DNA of 64,000 bases from Shewanella sp. Isolate11 (GCF_022398315.1 NZ_JAKEVF010000002.1:409279-473278), one strand, 5' to 3'; shown: positions 1 through 10,731, counted from the stretch's first letter. Numbers and translations: made by a program. The notes: generated from the sequence alone by a model not told the origin.

Positions 1-703
1 GTGACACATAACTTTGACCTGCAACGACCTCAAAACGTTGGTAATTATGATTTACAACATTAACCCCGAATTGTTCCATCATCGCAATCGTAATATCAAT
101 ATAGGGTTTAGAAACCAACTCACCCTTAATTTGGATATTAACGCTGCTCTTAGCCAAGGGAGCAACCATTAATAATGCAGTTAAAAATTGACTCGATAGA
201 TCGCCAGCAATCTCAACGTCGCCGCCATTTAATCCCGTTGCATTGATGGTCAAGGGTGGATAACCCTCGTTTTTCAGATATTGAATATCCGCGCCAAGAG
301 TACGCAATGCATCGACCAAGTCACCAATTGGACGCTCTTCCATTCTAGGTTCACCGGTTAAGGTAAATTCACCACAACCTAAGGTTAATGCTGCGCATAG
401 TGGTCGCATCGCAGTACCAGCATTACCTAAGAAAAGAGCCTGAGCCTGCTCGCTATTTATAACGCCTGCTAAACCATCGAGTGTACATTCTGTTTTATCG
501 GCAGATAATTGATAGTTAACACCAAGCTGCTCAAGAGATTTGAGCATATAGCGTATATCATCTGAGTCGAGCAGATTGGTCAGTTTTGTTGTGCCCTTGG
601 CTAAGGTGGCTAACAAGAGTGCGCGGTTAGATATACTTTTAGAGCCAGGAATATTGATGGTACCTTGGACTTTACTGATGGGTTCTAGTCGTAACTGCTT
701 CAT
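1..703 (-). CDS. aroA: 3-phosphoshikimate 1-carboxyvinyltransferase (EPSP synthase), 5' part only
   Basis: Transfers enolpyruvate from PEP to shikimate 3-phosphate, the sixth step of the shikimate pathway, in the cytoplasm. Reading the minus strand from the ATG at 701-703 gives [12 protein letters not shown], then the [14 protein letters not shown] substrate-binding motif, then [11 protein letters not shown] and a GEPRMEERP motif, all typical of AroA. About 234 codons are present and the frame is open to the window edge, so roughly the C-terminal 45 percent (the family is about 427 residues) lies outside. It is transcribed away from the aminotransferase gene that follows. Confidence 0.97.
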   Translation of the reverse strand, partial: MKQLRLEPISKVQGTINIPGSKSISNRALLLATLAKGTTKLTNLLDSDDIRYMLKSLEQLGVNYQLSADKTECTLDGLAGVINSEQAQALFLGNAGTAMRPLCAALTLGCGEFTLTGEPRMEERPIGDLVDALRTLGADIQYLKNEGYPPLTINATGLNGGDVEIAGDLSSQFLTALLMVAPLAKSSVNIQIKGELVSKPYIDITIAMMEQFGVNVVNHNYQRFEVVAGQSYVS

Positions 704-1083
704 TAATCACTTCTTTTATCATTGCATAGTAAAAATCTTACTATGGGGTTACTGTTAATATTAATTACCATCACGACAAAATGGCGATCTGTTCAAATAG
801 ACATTGAACCTCGTGGTTATAAAATTACTGATTGAGACAGAGTATTCAACACTTTTTTGAAAATTTTAGGCTAAAAATGTCATTTTTTTTCGAATTCAAA
901 GTAAAAGTGGTTTTGGGTGGTAAATAAATTAAAAAACTTCCATTGGCAGTAAAATGTTCCAGTTTTATTGTTAATAAAAATGACGGTTTCATCTGTTATT
1001 CCGCAATCAATTTCGTTTATTCTAAGTTAAATACCCGCATTGGCCGTTAAGGCTTAAAAACAGATAACAAGGTTGTTTATAAA
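704..1083. other. intergenic region between divergent aroA and the aminotransferase gene
   Basis: A 380-bp AT-rich spacer between two divergently transcribed genes, so it should carry both promoters. I see no coding frame with family-like sequence, no tRNA, and no convincing TyrR box (TGTAAA-N6-TTTACA), which might have been expected before an aromatic aminotransferase gene. Confidence 0.5.
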
Positions 1084-2280
1084 ATGTTTGAGAAACTCAG
1101 CCCCATGCCTGCAGATCCTATCTTAGGCTTAATGGCAAAATACCGCCAAGATCAACATCCGAATAAAATCGATTTAGGCGTAGGTGTATTCAAAGATGAA
1201 GCGGGCCATACGCCTATTTTAGCCTGTGTCAAACAGGCAGAGCAGCATCGTATTGATACAGAGGAAACCAAAGTTTACATCGGTCCAACAGGTTCGCCAG
1301 AGTTTAATAAACTGATTGCAGACTTGGCTTTTGGTAATGATAACCCTGCTATCACTGCCAACCGTGTACGTACCGTTTCTACACCTGGTGGAACAGGTTC
1401 TCTACGCGTTGCTGCTGATTTTATCAAACGAATCAATCCCAATAGTGTTATTTGGGTAAGCGATCCTACTTGGGCAAATCACATTGGCTTATTCGAAGCT
1501 GCTGGTATCACAGTAAAGACTTATCCCTATTATGATCATCAAAATAAAGCACTAAAGTTTGATGAGATGTTAGCTACACTGAGTCAAATTTGTCGTGATG
1601 ATGTGGTCTTATTACATGCTTGCTGCCATAACCCAAGCGGTATGGATCTGACCACCGAACAGTGGGATAGAGTGATTGATATTACTAAGCAGCAAGGCTT
1701 TACACCGTTGATCGATATGGCTTATCAGGGGTTTGGTGATGGTGTAGATGTTGATGCCTATGGCGTTCGTCAAATGGCTGCTAACGTCGACGACATGATT
1801 TTATGTAGCTCTTGCTCGAAAAACTTTGGTCTATATCGTGAACGTATCGGCGCTTGCTCTATTGTCGCTAAAGACAGTAATGCGGCTGACATTACCTACT
1901 CAGTGATACTTTATGTAGTACGTTGCCTCTACTCTATGCCGCCAGCTCACGGTGCGGCAATTGTTGAAACCATTTTGGGTTCAAGCGAACTAAAACAGCA
2001 ATGGTTGGATGAACTTAAAGTGATGCGTGATCGTATCAATGGTAACCGAGCTATGCTGGTTAATAAATTGATAGAAAAAGGGGTTACACGTGACTTTAGC
2101 TTTATCGCAGAACAAAAAGGCATGTTCTCTTTCCTCGGTATTACACCCGAACAAGTCGCTAAGTTACAACAAGATCACAGTATCTATATGGTGGATTCAA
2201 GCCGGATCAGCATTGCAGGTATTGGTAAAACAAATGTTGATTACCTTGCCGAATCGATTGCTAAGGTTTTATCGGTTTAG
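1084..2280 (+). CDS. tyrB: aromatic-amino-acid / aspartate aminotransferase (class I)
   Basis: A PLP enzyme transferring the amino group between tyrosine, phenylalanine or aspartate and 2-oxoglutarate. The 398 residues match the AspC/TyrB family in length. Visible landmarks are IDLGVGVFKDEAG near the N-terminus (substrate-binding loop), CCHNPSGMD around residue 180, and the PLP-lysine motif SCSKNFGLYRERIG with the lysine at 246. The ATG at 1084 follows a purine-rich stretch. Whether aromatic (TyrB) or aspartate (AspC) substrates dominate cannot be read from the sequence. Neighbours aroA (shikimate) and serC (another aminotransferase) are consistent with amino-acid synthesis. It ends just before a strong terminator. 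Confidence 0.9.
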   Translation: MFEKLSPMPADPILGLMAKYRQDQHPNKIDLGVGVFKDEAGHTPILACVKQAEQHRIDTEETKVYIGPTGSPEFNKLIADLAFGNDNPAITANRVRTVSTPGGTGSLRVAADFIKRINPNSVIWVSDPTWANHIGLFEAAGITVKTYPYYDHQNKALKFDEMLATLSQICRDDVVLLHACCHNPSGMDLTTEQWDRVIDITKQQGFTPLIDMAYQGFGDGVDVDAYGVRQMAANVDDMILCSSCSKNFGLYRERIGACSIVAKDSNAADITYSVILYVVRCLYSMPPAHGAAIVETILGSSELKQQWLDELKVMRDRINGNRAMLVNKLIEKGVTRDFSFIAEQKGMFSFLGITPEQVAKLQQDHSIYMVDSSRISIAGIGKTNVDYLAESIAKVLSV

Positions 2281-2300
2281 CAAAGAAAGCTAAACAAAAA

Positions 2301-2328
2301 AGGCGCTGAGTATTAAAGCTCGGCGCCT
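2301..2328. terminator. bidirectional rho-independent terminator between tyrB and serC
   Basis: A 10-bp stem (2301-2310 with 2319-2328, one G-U pair on the plus strand) and an 8-nt loop. A-rich sequence lies on the left and a T tract on the right, so it can serve both convergent genes. Confidence 0.85.
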
Positions 2329-2350
2329 TTTTATTGCTTGCTCTAAATCA

Positions 2351-3445
2351 TTAAGATTGATGCTTATCTGCAAACTTTTTCATAAACTCAACCAGCGCGG
2401 CGACACCCTCTAATGACATTGCGTTATAGATACTGGCGCGCATACCACCAACACTACGATGGCCTTTCAACGCAACTAATCCTGCGGCCTTTGATTCAGC
2501 TAAAAAGGCCTCATTTAACGATTCATCTTTTAGATAGAAGGTTACATTCATTTGTGAACGATTCTCAACGGCGACTCGGTTCTCATAAAAGTCACCACTG
2601 TCGATAAACGAGTACAACAGCTCAGCCTTCTGAGTGTTGGTTTTAGCCATGGCTGCAATTCCACCGTTGTCTTTAAGCCACTTAAAGACTTCAGCCGCCA
2701 AATACCAAGCAAAAGTCGGGGGCGTGTTAAACATAGAGTCATGTTTAACCGCAAGACGGTAATCCATGATCGATGCCTGTGGTAACTGTGGCAATTTAAG
2801 TAGTTCATCTTTGACGATGACAATGCTTAATCCAGAAGGACCAATGTTCTTTTGCGCACCAGCGTAAATCAATCCGTAACGGCTTACATCGATTTCACGA
2901 GACATAATATTTGATGACATATCGGCGATAATTGGCCAAGGTGAATCAATTTCATCAAATATTTCGATACCATCAACTGTTTCATTTGGACAATAGTGTA
3001 GATAACGGTAATCCTGTTTAACCTCGTGCAGGTTAGGTATACTTACCTTACTGATTTCATTTGATTTATCAACAATGTTGAGCGTATCAACTTTATCTTC
3101 GCCAGCTAATTTAATCGCTTCGTCCACGGCAGAAGAAGACCAGCTGCCATCGACTAAATATAGCGCACGACCATTCTCACCTAAAAAATTATTCACAACA
3201 GCGGCAAACTGACCACGTCCACCACCGTGCATAAATAGCACGTGATAATCATCAGGTATCGACATCAGCTCCCGCAGATCTGCTTCAGATTGGTCAGCCA
3301 ATGCGATGAACTCTTTACTGCGATGACTTAGCTCCATAACAGAGACACCTTGGTCATTCCAGTCGAGTAATTCTGCTTTTGCCTTTTGCATAACAGCTGG
3401 CGGTAACATTGCAGGACCTGCACAGAAATTATATGTCGCGCTCAC
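2351..3445 (-). CDS. serC: phosphoserine aminotransferase
   Basis: Converts 3-phosphohydroxypyruvate and glutamate to phosphoserine, and also acts in pyridoxal phosphate synthesis. The 364 residues equal the usual SerC length. The N-terminus [15 protein letters not shown], the HGGGRGQF phosphate-binding segment near residue 74, the PLP-lysine motif [12 protein letters not shown] near residue 200 and the C-terminal [16 protein letters not shown] motif are all diagnostic. An AT-rich ribosome-binding region (GGAG) precedes the ATG. It lies downstream of gyrA on the same strand but is separated from it by a terminator, so it probably has its own promoter in the 115-bp gap. Confidence 0.97.
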   Translation of the reverse strand: MSATYNFCAGPAMLPPAVMQKAKAELLDWNDQGVSVMELSHRSKEFIALADQSEADLRELMSIPDDYHVLFMHGGGRGQFAAVVNNFLGENGRALYLVDGSWSSSAVDEAIKLAGEDKVDTLNIVDKSNEISKVSIPNLHEVKQDYRYLHYCPNETVDGIEIFDEIDSPWPIIADMSSNIMSREIDVSRYGLIYAGAQKNIGPSGLSIVIVKDELLKLPQLPQASIMDYRLAVKHDSMFNTPPTFAWYLAAEVFKWLKDNGGIAAMAKTNTQKAELLYSFIDSGDFYENRVAVENRSQMNVTFYLKDESLNEAFLAESKAAGLVALKGHRSVGGMRASIYNAMSLEGVAALVEFMKKFADKHQS

Positions 3446-3520
3446 TTATTATTTCTCCTTCAACAATATCTTTCGCTCATCAGCTCGATATCATGAACTT
3501 AGTTTAGGTTGCTGAAACAA

Positions 3521-3546
3521 AACGAGCGTCCAATAGGACGCCCGTT
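3521..3546 (-). terminator. gyrA rho-independent terminator
   Basis: An 11-bp stem (3521-3531 with 3536-3546), loop of 4, followed on the minus strand by a T-rich run. The one non-Watson-Crick pair is G-U on the minus strand, which fits termination of gyrA rather than of plus-strand transcripts. Confidence 0.75.
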
Positions 3547-3560
3547 AATTGATGCTATGA

Positions 3561-6263
3561 CTACTCGGTTGGTTCAGTCTCTGACGCTTCGCCAGTGTCT
3601 GCTTCGGTATCAACTTCAGCCGTATTTGTTGTCTCGACGATGATAGGATTCCCCTCTTCATCTAACTCGACTTCATCTTGGATTTCTTCGATACGTTGCA
3701 AACCAACAACTTTTTCATCTTCTGCGGTGCGAATAATGGTTACACCTTGTGTGTTACGACCAATGCTCGACACACCAGTAGCAGGGGTACGTACCAAGGT
3801 CCCCTTATCGCTGATCAGCATGATCTCATCATTTTCACCAACCTGAACAGCACCAACAACGGCACCGTTTCGTTCGCTGACTTTGATTGAAACCACGCCT
3901 TTAGTACCACGGCTCTTCGCAGGGTACTCAGACAGTGCGGTACGCTTACCGTAACCATTTTCGGTTACCGTGAGGATTGCACCATCACCTTTAGGTACGA
4001 TAAGCGATACAACACTTTGACCTTCTTCTAACTTAATACCTCTAACGCCGGTTGCAGTACGTCCCATGGCTCGTAATGCAATCACCTCTTCACCAGTCTC
4101 AGAGTCAATCTTAACTTCACCAGTTTCAGAGTCACGCGCTTTCTCATTGAAGCGTACCACTTTGCCTTCATTGGAGAACAGCATGATATCGTCACTACCT
4201 TCGGTAATGTCGACACCAATAAGTTGGTCACCATCTTTGAGGTTAACGGCAATAATACCGTTAGCACGAGGATTACTGTATGCCGTTAGTGCCGTTTTCT
4301 TTACCGTACCGTGGGAGGTTGCCATGATAATATACTTATCTTCAGCATATTCACGAACAGGTAAAATAGCGGTAATACGTTCACCTTCGGCCAAAGGTAA
4401 TAAGTTAATGATGGGACGACCACGCGCTGTACGGCTTGCTAATGGTAACTGATACACTTTTAACCAATACATTTTACCGAAATCAGAGAAGCACAAAATA
4501 GTATCGTGAGTGTTGGCAACCAGCAGCTTTTCGACGAAATCTTCATCTTTTACTTTAGTTGCCGCTTTACCTTTACCGCCACGTCGTTGAGCTTGGTAAT
4601 CAGATAGCGGTTGATACTTGGCATAACCTAAATGAGATAGGGTTACCACGACATCTTCTTCGTTGATCAAGTCTTCAAGACTCATATCAATTTCATTGGC
4701 ATTGATGACAGTGCGACGAGCATCACCATATTGCTCTAAGATCTCTTCAAGCTCTTCTTTGATGACTTCCATCAAACGTTCTGGACTACGAAGAATTAGC
4801 AGTAGGCCTGCAATCAGGACCAATAGCTCTTCATATTCAGATAGAATCTTTTCGTGTTCAAGACCAGTTAAACGGTGTAGACGCAACTCAAGAATTGCCT
4901 GAGCTTGTTGCTCTGTTAGGAAATATTGGCCGTCACGGATGCCAAATTCAGGCTCTAACCACTCTGGACGAGCAGCATCATCACCTGCTTTTTCGAGCAT
5001 GCCTTGAACATTGCCTAAATCCCAACCGCGGGCTACTAACTCAACCTTAGCTTCTGCTGGGGTCGGTGAAGCCTTGATTAACGCGATAATAGGATCAATA
5101 TTGGCAAGTGCAATTGCTAATGCTTCAAGAATATGCGCGCGTTCACGGGCCTTACGAAGTTCAAATACCGTACGACGGGTAACGACTTCACGGCGATGTA
5201 GAATAAAGCATTCCAACATCTCTTTTAGGTTAAACAGTTTAGGCTGACCATTAGTCAATGCCACCATGTTTATACCGAAAGAACACTGCATCTGAGTCTG
5301 TGCGTAAAGGTTGTTTAATACAACCTCCCCCACTTCACCGCGCTTGATTTCAATAACAATACGCATACCATCTTTATCAGATTCGTCGCGTAAACCACTG
5401 ATGCCTTCAATTTTTTTATCTTTTACTAGCTCGGCGATCTTTTCAATCAAACGCGCTTTGTTAACTTGATATGGAATTTCATGAACGATAATACGTTCAC
5501 GGCCGCTCTCTTCGGTTTCCACTTCCGCTTTAGCGCGCATTACCGCACGACCACGGCCAGTCATATAAGCATCGATAATGCCCTTACGGCCATTGATGGT
5601 CGCTGCCGTTGGGAAATCTGGACCTGGAATATATTCCATTAACTGCTCAATTGAGAGGCTAGGCTCTTCAATCAATGCCAAGCAACCTTTAACGACTTCA
5701 CTGAGGTTATGTGGTGGAATATTGGTAGCCATACCCACAGCAATACCCGATGAACCATTGATCAGCAGGTTAGGAACACGTGTTGGTAATACGGCAGGAA
5801 TAAATTCAGTACCATCATAGTTAGGTACGAAGTCGACGGTTTCTTTATCTAAGTCAGCTAATAATGAATGGGCTAACTTCTCCATGCGGATTTCGGTGTA
5901 ACGCATCGCCGCTGCAGAGTCGCCATCGACAGAACCGAAGTTACCTTGTCCATCGACTAGGGTATAACGTAGTGAGAATGGCTGCGCCATACGAACAATA
6001 GTATCGTAAACGGCAGTGTCACCATGAGGGTGGTATTTACCAATCACGTCGCCGACAACACGTGCCGATTTTTTATAAGGCTTATTCCAATCGTTCTTAA
6101 GTTCGTTCATGGCAAACAGAACGCGACGGTGAACGGGTTTAAGTCCATCTCTTACATCTGGAAGAGCTCGTCCTACGATCACGCTCATGGCGTAATCTAA
6201 ATATGAATTCTTTAATTCGTCTTCAATATTAATTGGTGTTATTGATGAAGCCAGATCAGTCAT
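3561..6263 (-). CDS. gyrA: DNA gyrase subunit A
   Basis: The DNA-cleaving and religating subunit of the type II topoisomerase that introduces negative supercoils with GyrB. I place the start at the ATG at 6261-6263 ([18 protein letters not shown]), not the upstream in-frame codon at 6296: an AAGGG precedes it and the numbering then matches E. coli exactly. Catalytic Tyr122 sits in [10 protein letters not shown]. The quinolone-determining region reads HGDTAVYD, so residue 83 is Thr. The GyrA box QRRGGKG opens the C-terminal pinwheel. Relative to E. coli there is an insertion of roughly 20 residues carrying a 9-residue tandem repeat (DSETGEVKI / DSETGEEVI), and the acidic tail is long. 900 residues; E. 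coli has 875. Confidence 0.98.
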   Translation of the reverse strand: MTDLASSITPINIEDELKNSYLDYAMSVIVGRALPDVRDGLKPVHRRVLFAMNELKNDWNKPYKKSARVVGDVIGKYHPHGDTAVYDTIVRMAQPFSLRYTLVDGQGNFGSVDGDSAAAMRYTEIRMEKLAHSLLADLDKETVDFVPNYDGTEFIPAVLPTRVPNLLINGSSGIAVGMATNIPPHNLSEVVKGCLALIEEPSLSIEQLMEYIPGPDFPTAATINGRKGIIDAYMTGRGRAVMRAKAEVETEESGRERIIVHEIPYQVNKARLIEKIAELVKDKKIEGISGLRDESDKDGMRIVIEIKRGEVGEVVLNNLYAQTQMQCSFGINMVALTNGQPKLFNLKEMLECFILHRREVVTRRTVFELRKARERAHILEALAIALANIDPIIALIKASPTPAEAKVELVARGWDLGNVQGMLEKAGDDAARPEWLEPEFGIRDGQYFLTEQQAQAILELRLHRLTGLEHEKILSEYEELLVLIAGLLLILRSPERLMEVIKEELEEILEQYGDARRTVINANEIDMSLEDLINEEDVVVTLSHLGYAKYQPLSDYQAQRRGGKGKAATKVKDEDFVEKLLVANTHDTILCFSDFGKMYWLKVYQLPLASRTARGRPIINLLPLAEGERITAILPVREYAEDKYIIMATSHGTVKKTALTAYSNPRANGIIAVNLKDGDQLIGVDITEGSDDIMLFSNEGKVVRFNEKARDSETGEVKIDSETGEEVIALRAMGRTATGVRGIKLEEGQSVVSLIVPKGDGAILTVTENGYGKRTALSEYPAKSRGTKGVVSIKVSERNGAVVGAVQVGENDEIMLISDKGTLVRTPATGVSSIGRNTQGVTIIRTAEDEKVVGLQRIEEIQDEVELDEEGNPIIVETTNTAEVDTEADTGEASETEPTE

Positions 6264-6425
6264 AAACTGCTCGATCCCTTGAAATTTAGCTGACAAAATA
6301 CTGCTTAATAAACAGGCAGTACAACATCAAGCCTGAAAACGTGATTTTGCATTCTAACACAGAAAATTTTTGTCGCTAGACCCTATTGAGCTTTACCTAA
6401 AAATAGTTGTTTCGGGTATCAAACA

Positions 6426-6456
6426 TTGACTCATATCAAGCATGTAAGCGTATATT
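6426..6456 (+). promoter_or_regulatory. candidate sigma-70 promoter for ubiG
   Basis: TTGACT at 6426-6431 and TATATT at 6451-6456 with a spacer of about 19 bp (18 if the -10 is taken one base earlier), roughly 110 bp before the ubiG start. The spacer is longer than ideal, so this is only a candidate. Confidence 0.3.
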
Positions 6457-6564
6457 TTAAGATGTGTTGATTATCTAACCAATCCACGGCTAAATATCCT
6501 TTGTTTATCTATTGCTATCGGTATAATGACCGCAAAACAAGGTCTCATATAGAGGTGAATAACC

Positions 6565-7281
6565 GTGTCTAAGCAGTTAAATGTCGATCCACAAGAAATC
6601 GCTAAATTTGAAAAGATGGCTGAAACTTGGTGGGATCCCGAAGGTGAATTTAAACCCTTACATAAGCTCAATCCACTGAGGCTAAACTTTATTGATCAAA
6701 CCGTAGGTGGATTATTTGGCAAACGGGTTTTAGATGTCGGTTGCGGCGGCGGTATTCTTTCTGAAAGTATGGCGCGTATCGGTGCTAACGTCGATGGTTT
6801 GGATATGGGTGGTGAACCTCTAGAAGTCGCTAAGTTACATGCATTAGAAATGGGTGTTGAGCTCAACTATATCCAAAGCACCGCTGAAGAGCACAGTGAG
6901 AAACACACAGGTCATTACGATGTAGTCACGTGCATGGAGATGCTCGAGCATGTCCCCGACCCAGCTTCGGTAATAAAAGCCTGCAGCGATATGGTAAAGC
7001 CTGGCGGTCATGTTTTTTTCTCGACCATTAACCGTAATATCCGTGCTTATATAGAAACCATTCTCGGTGCAGAATATCTATTGAAGATGCTGCCTGTTGG
7101 TACACATGATCACAGTAAGTATCTAAGACCTGCTGAGTTGATTACAATGGCCGATCACGCAGAGTTAAATTGCATCGATGCAACTGGGATCACTTACAAT
7201 CCATTGACGGGAATTTTCCGCTATACCTCGAGTCTTGATGTTAACTATATGATTGCCACAGTTAAGCAAGACGATGTCTAA
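6565..7281 (+). CDS. ubiG: ubiquinone biosynthesis O-methyltransferase
   Basis: A SAM-dependent methyltransferase performing both O-methylations in ubiquinone synthesis. The GTG start at 6565 follows AGAGGTG; the protein begins [33 protein letters not shown], the standard UbiG opening. SAM motif I is [19 protein letters not shown] near residue 53, and EMLEHVPDP follows near residue 128. The 238 residues match the family. The final codons overlap the start of the next gene by 8 bp, so the two are translationally coupled. It is divergent from gyrA, the same arrangement as in many gammaproteobacteria. Confidence 0.97.
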   Translation: MSKQLNVDPQEIAKFEKMAETWWDPEGEFKPLHKLNPLRLNFIDQTVGGLFGKRVLDVGCGGGILSESMARIGANVDGLDMGGEPLEVAKLHALEMGVELNYIQSTAEEHSEKHTGHYDVVTCMEMLEHVPDPASVIKACSDMVKPGGHVFFSTINRNIRAYIETILGAEYLLKMLPVGTHDHSKYLRPAELITMADHAELNCIDATGITYNPLTGIFRYTSSLDVNYMIATVKQDDV

Positions 7282-7954
7282 GCAAATCGGTAATTCAAGA
7301 ATTAATGGGGTGCTATTTGATCTTGATGGCACCCTGGTCGATACAGCTCCAGATCTCGTCTGTGCGCTCAATCTAGCGCTTAAGCAATACGGTTACCCCA
7401 CAAAATCTCTCGATGAAGTTAGAGATGCAGCTTCTAATGGTAGCCTCGCCTTAGTTAATGCTGCTCAGCCTCATTTAAATAATGATGAAAAGCGCTTACT
7501 TCAACAAGCACTGCTACATCATTATCAAACCGTTAATGGTGAGCAGGCTGTTTTTTTTGATGGTATAGAACCCCTCTTGGACTACTTAAAAGGTCAGCAG
7601 ATCCCTTGCGGAATAGTGACAAATAAAGCGGCCTGTTTTGCCAGACCATTGTTGCAAAGACTTAATCTGATTCATCAAATGCCCGCGATTGTGAGTGGTG
7701 ATTCAACCAAATACAGCAAACCTCACCCTGCACCTATGTTATTAGCTGCGCAGCAAATTCAACGCCAACCAGAGTCAATCATTTACCTTGGTGATGCCAA
7801 GCGCGACCTTGAAGCGGCGAGAAACAGTAACATGTTAGGTGCAATAGCAATGTGGGGCTATATTGGGAAAAATGACGATCCTAACTTTTGGCCACAAGAT
7901 TTTATGCTGCAACACCCGCTTGAACTTATTAGCCTGCTCAAAAACGATATATGA
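7274..7954 (+). CDS. HAD-superfamily phosphatase, phosphoglycolate phosphatase / MupP-like
   Basis: A HAD hydrolase of 226 residues: motif [11 protein letters not shown], motif II VTNK, and motifs III-IV as KPHPAPM and [14 protein letters not shown]. The ATG at 7274 lies inside the end of ubiG (ATGTCTAA overlap); an upstream in-frame ATG at 7253 lacks a better ribosome-binding site. Such proteins are often labelled Gph (2-phosphoglycolate phosphatase). In Pseudomonas the HAD gene adjoining ubiG is MupP, the N-acetylmuramate 6-phosphate phosphatase of the cell-wall recycling bypass that includes AnmK, AmgK and MurU. Synteny with ubiG and gyrA makes MupP a good inference, but the sequence alone does not separate the two substrates. 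Confidence 0.85.
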   Translation: MSKQIGNSRINGVLFDLDGTLVDTAPDLVCALNLALKQYGYPTKSLDEVRDAASNGSLALVNAAQPHLNNDEKRLLQQALLHHYQTVNGEQAVFFDGIEPLLDYLKGQQIPCGIVTNKAACFARPLLQRLNLIHQMPAIVSGDSTKYSKPHPAPMLLAAQQIQRQPESIIYLGDAKRDLEAARNSNMLGAIAMWGYIGKNDDPNFWPQDFMLQHPLELISLLKNDI

Positions 7955-8371
7955 GTAACAAGTCAGCTTCATAGACAACTACCAATATTTCCGATCATTT
8001 TCGATCACCAAGGATCGATTAGAAAACTATCGATCTATCCGTCTATTTTTAGCTGTGTACTTGTTAATCAAATGTTGTTAATTCAATGGAAAACAAGGTT
8101 TAAGGGTTAGCCATTACTAACCCTATTGTTTACCCCCAAGATATCCACAACTTGTCCTCTGAATTCTTGCTTGCAATATATCTACAACCTCACTATCTTG
8201 TATCTTATAAATTATTAAACACCATATATTGTGTATAAACGGTAATCAAAGCCACTAGAGAAACGGCTGCAAATAAGCAATTTTTTAGGGCTTTGGTTGT
8301 TTTTACAAGGAAACGTGAGATGAATCTTCTGCTCATCTCGATAGCAATATTTAACTCAAGGCTTATCTTCA
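7955..8371. other. long nrdA leader / promoter region
   Basis: A 417-bp gene-free stretch before nrdA. It contains several GATC-rich short repeats around 7995-8035, a near-match to a DnaA box at 8141-8149 (ATATCCACA, first base off) and the paired NrdR boxes listed separately. Nothing in it looks coding. Confidence 0.6.
8188..8234 (+). promoter_or_regulatory. paired NrdR boxes upstream of nrdA
   Basis: The downstream box at 8219-8234 reads ACACCATATATTGTGT, almost the full NrdR consensus (acaCwAtATaTwGtgt). A weaker box at 8188-8203 (CCTCACTATCTTGTAT, about 11 of 16 matches) begins exactly 31 bp earlier, the usual three-turn spacing of NrdR tandem boxes. NrdR is the ATP/dATP-sensing repressor of ribonucleotide reductase operons, so repression of nrdAB is the straightforward reading. 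Confidence 0.8.
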
Positions 8372-10660
8372 ATGAATAGCAATTTGCAAGTCACTAAGCG
8401 CAGCGGCGAACGTGAAATCATCGATCTTGATAAGATCCACCGAGTGATCACTTGGGCGGCAAAAGGACTTAATAACGTCTCGGTATCTGAGGTTGAATTA
8501 CGTTCTCATCTTCAGTTTTATGATGGTATTCCCACTGAAACGATTCATGAAACCATTATTAAGGCTGCAGCAGATCTGATCTCTCCTGAGTCTCCAGATT
8601 ACCAGTTTTTATCCGCTCGCTTAGCGATATTCCATTTGCGTAAGAAAGCTTTCGGCCAATTTGAACCACCAAGTCTGTTTGATCATGTCAGCAAGTTAGT
8701 TGAGATGGGCAAATATGATCGCCATATTCTAGAAGACTATAGCCGCGAAGAGTTGGATATCCTAGATAGTTATATCGACCATTGGCGCGATATGAACTTC
8801 TCTTATGCTGCTGTTAAACAGTTGGAAGGTAAATATTTAGTTCAAAACCGTGTTAGCCATGAAATTTATGAAAGTGCTCAGTTCCTATATATCTTAGTGG
8901 CGGCTTGTCTGTTTGCTAAATATCCAAGAGAAACCCGTCTGCAATACGTTAAAGATTTCTATGATGCCACTTCGACATTTAAGATCTCATTACCGACTCC
9001 TATTATGGCCGGTGTTCGCACGCCAACACGTCAATTTAGTTCTTGTGTACTAATTGAATGCGGTGACAGCCTAGACTCTATCAACGCTACAGCTTCTTCT
9101 ATTGTTAAGTATGTTTCACAACGTGCGGGTATTGGCGTCAATGCAGGCCGTATCCGTGCCCTAGGTAGCCCAATTCGTGGCGGTGAAGCTTTCCATACGG
9201 GTTGCTTACCTTTCTATAAGTATTTCCAGACGGCAGTTAAGTCTTGTTCACAAGGTGGTGTTCGTGGTGGCGCAGCTACCCTATTCTACCCAATGTGGCA
9301 TTTAGAAGTTGAATCACTGTTAGTACTTAAAAATAACCGTGGTGTCGATGACAACCGTATCCGACATTTGGATTACGGTGTTCAGATAAACAAGTTGATG
9401 TACCAGCGTCTTATTCAAGGCGGCATGATCAGCTTATTCAGTCCTTCTGATGTACCGGGTATGTATGATGCTTTCTTTGAAGATCAGGATGAGTTTGAAC
9501 GTCTTTATCTTAAGTATGAAGCAGACGAAAGTATTCGTAAGAAGCAGATTAAAGCTGTCGACTTATTTGCGTTAATGATGCAAGAACGTGCTTCTACAGG
9601 ACGTATCTATATTCAAAACGTCGATCACTGTAATACCCATAGCCCATTTGACTCAAAAGTAGCACCCGTTCGTCAATCTAACTTATGTTTAGAGATCGCA
9701 CTGCCAACTAAGCCATTAAACAATGTCGATGATCCAGACGGTGAAATTGCACTTTGTACTTTATCAGCACTTAACTTAGGCGCGATTAAAAACTTAGCTG
9801 AACTTGAGCCTCTAGCAGATCTTGCCGTGCGTGCCCTTGATAATCTACTCGATTACCAAGATTATCCCATCACTGCAGCCCATAAAGCGTCGATGAACCG
9901 TCGTACTCTGGGTATAGGTGTGATTAACTTTGCTAATTATTTAGCCAAAGAAGGCGTACGTTATTCAGATGGTTCTGCTAATGCCATTACCCATAAAACA
10001 TTCGAAGCGATTCAATACTATTTATTGAAAGCTTCTGTAAACTTGGCTAAAGAGCAAGGTGCTTGCCCATTATTCCATGAGACCACTTACGCTCAAGGTA
10101 TCTTACCTATTGATACCTATAAGCGTGATCTGGATAAAATCTGTGATGAGCCATTACATCTCGATTGGGAATTCCTACGTCAAGAGATCAAGACTCATGG
10201 CTTACGTAACTCGACCTTATCGGCATTAATGCCATCTGAGACTTCGTCGCAAATTTCTAATGCGACTAACGGTATTGAACCCCCACGAGGCTTGATTAGC
10301 GTTAAAGCCAGTAAAGATGGTCAGCTAAAGCAAGTGGTGCCAGATTTCGAAAAGTACCAATATAGCTATGAGCTGTTATGGCAGATGCCAGGTAACGAAG
10401 GTTACTTACAACTTGTTGGTTTAATGCAGAAGTTCGTCGACCAATCAATTTCGGCTAACACTAACTACGATCCTACGCGCTTCCCAGGTTCAAAAGTACC
10501 AATGCAAGTGTTGCTTAAAGATCTGTTAACCGCTTACAAATATGGTGTGAAGACACTTTACTATCACAATACTCGAGACGGCGCCTCGGATAGTCACGAC
10601 GATATCACTGCCATTGAGAAAGAAGATGACAGTTGCGCAGGCGGCGCATGTAAGATTTAA
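8372..10660 (+). CDS. nrdA: class Ia ribonucleoside-diphosphate reductase, alpha subunit
   Basis: Reduces ribonucleoside diphosphates to deoxy forms in the NrdA2B2 complex. The 762 residues match the family (E. coli 761). An N-terminal ATP-cone (LQVTKRSGEREIIDLDKIHRVI) gives dATP overall-activity control. Visible active-site pieces are SSCVLIECGDS (redox cysteine), NLCLEIALPT (Asn, Cys and Glu of the catalytic site) and the C-terminal thiol pair CAGGACKI that is reduced by thioredoxin or glutaredoxin. The ATG at 8372 is preceded by CAAGG. It is the first gene of nrdA-nrdB-yfaE. Confidence 0.98.
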   Translation: MNSNLQVTKRSGEREIIDLDKIHRVITWAAKGLNNVSVSEVELRSHLQFYDGIPTETIHETIIKAAADLISPESPDYQFLSARLAIFHLRKKAFGQFEPPSLFDHVSKLVEMGKYDRHILEDYSREELDILDSYIDHWRDMNFSYAAVKQLEGKYLVQNRVSHEIYESAQFLYILVAACLFAKYPRETRLQYVKDFYDATSTFKISLPTPIMAGVRTPTRQFSSCVLIECGDSLDSINATASSIVKYVSQRAGIGVNAGRIRALGSPIRGGEAFHTGCLPFYKYFQTAVKSCSQGGVRGGAATLFYPMWHLEVESLLVLKNNRGVDDNRIRHLDYGVQINKLMYQRLIQGGMISLFSPSDVPGMYDAFFEDQDEFERLYLKYEADESIRKKQIKAVDLFALMMQERASTGRIYIQNVDHCNTHSPFDSKVAPVRQSNLCLEIALPTKPLNNVDDPDGEIALCTLSALNLGAIKNLAELEPLADLAVRALDNLLDYQDYPITAAHKASMNRRTLGIGVINFANYLAKEGVRYSDGSANAITHKTFEAIQYYLLKASVNLAKEQGACPLFHETTYAQGILPIDTYKRDLDKICDEPLHLDWEFLRQEIKTHGLRNSTLSALMPSETSSQISNATNGIEPPRGLISVKASKDGQLKQVVPDFEKYQYSYELLWQMPGNEGYLQLVGLMQKFVDQSISANTNYDPTRFPGSKVPMQVLLKDLLTAYKYGVKTLYYHNTRDGASDSHDDITAIEKEDDSCAGGACKI

Positions 10661-10731
10661 CATCTTCGATGTTGAACCAGTATTCACGTTAATTTAAGGG
10701 GGCTTGTCCCCCATTATCGGAAGATAGAAAA

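Noticed and set aside
704..1083. TyrR box before the aminotransferase gene
   Set aside because: No TGTAAA-N6-TTTACA match; only AT-rich sequence.
8141..8149. ATATCCACA as a DnaA box
   Set aside because: One mismatch from TTATCCACA and no second box; too weak to list as a site.
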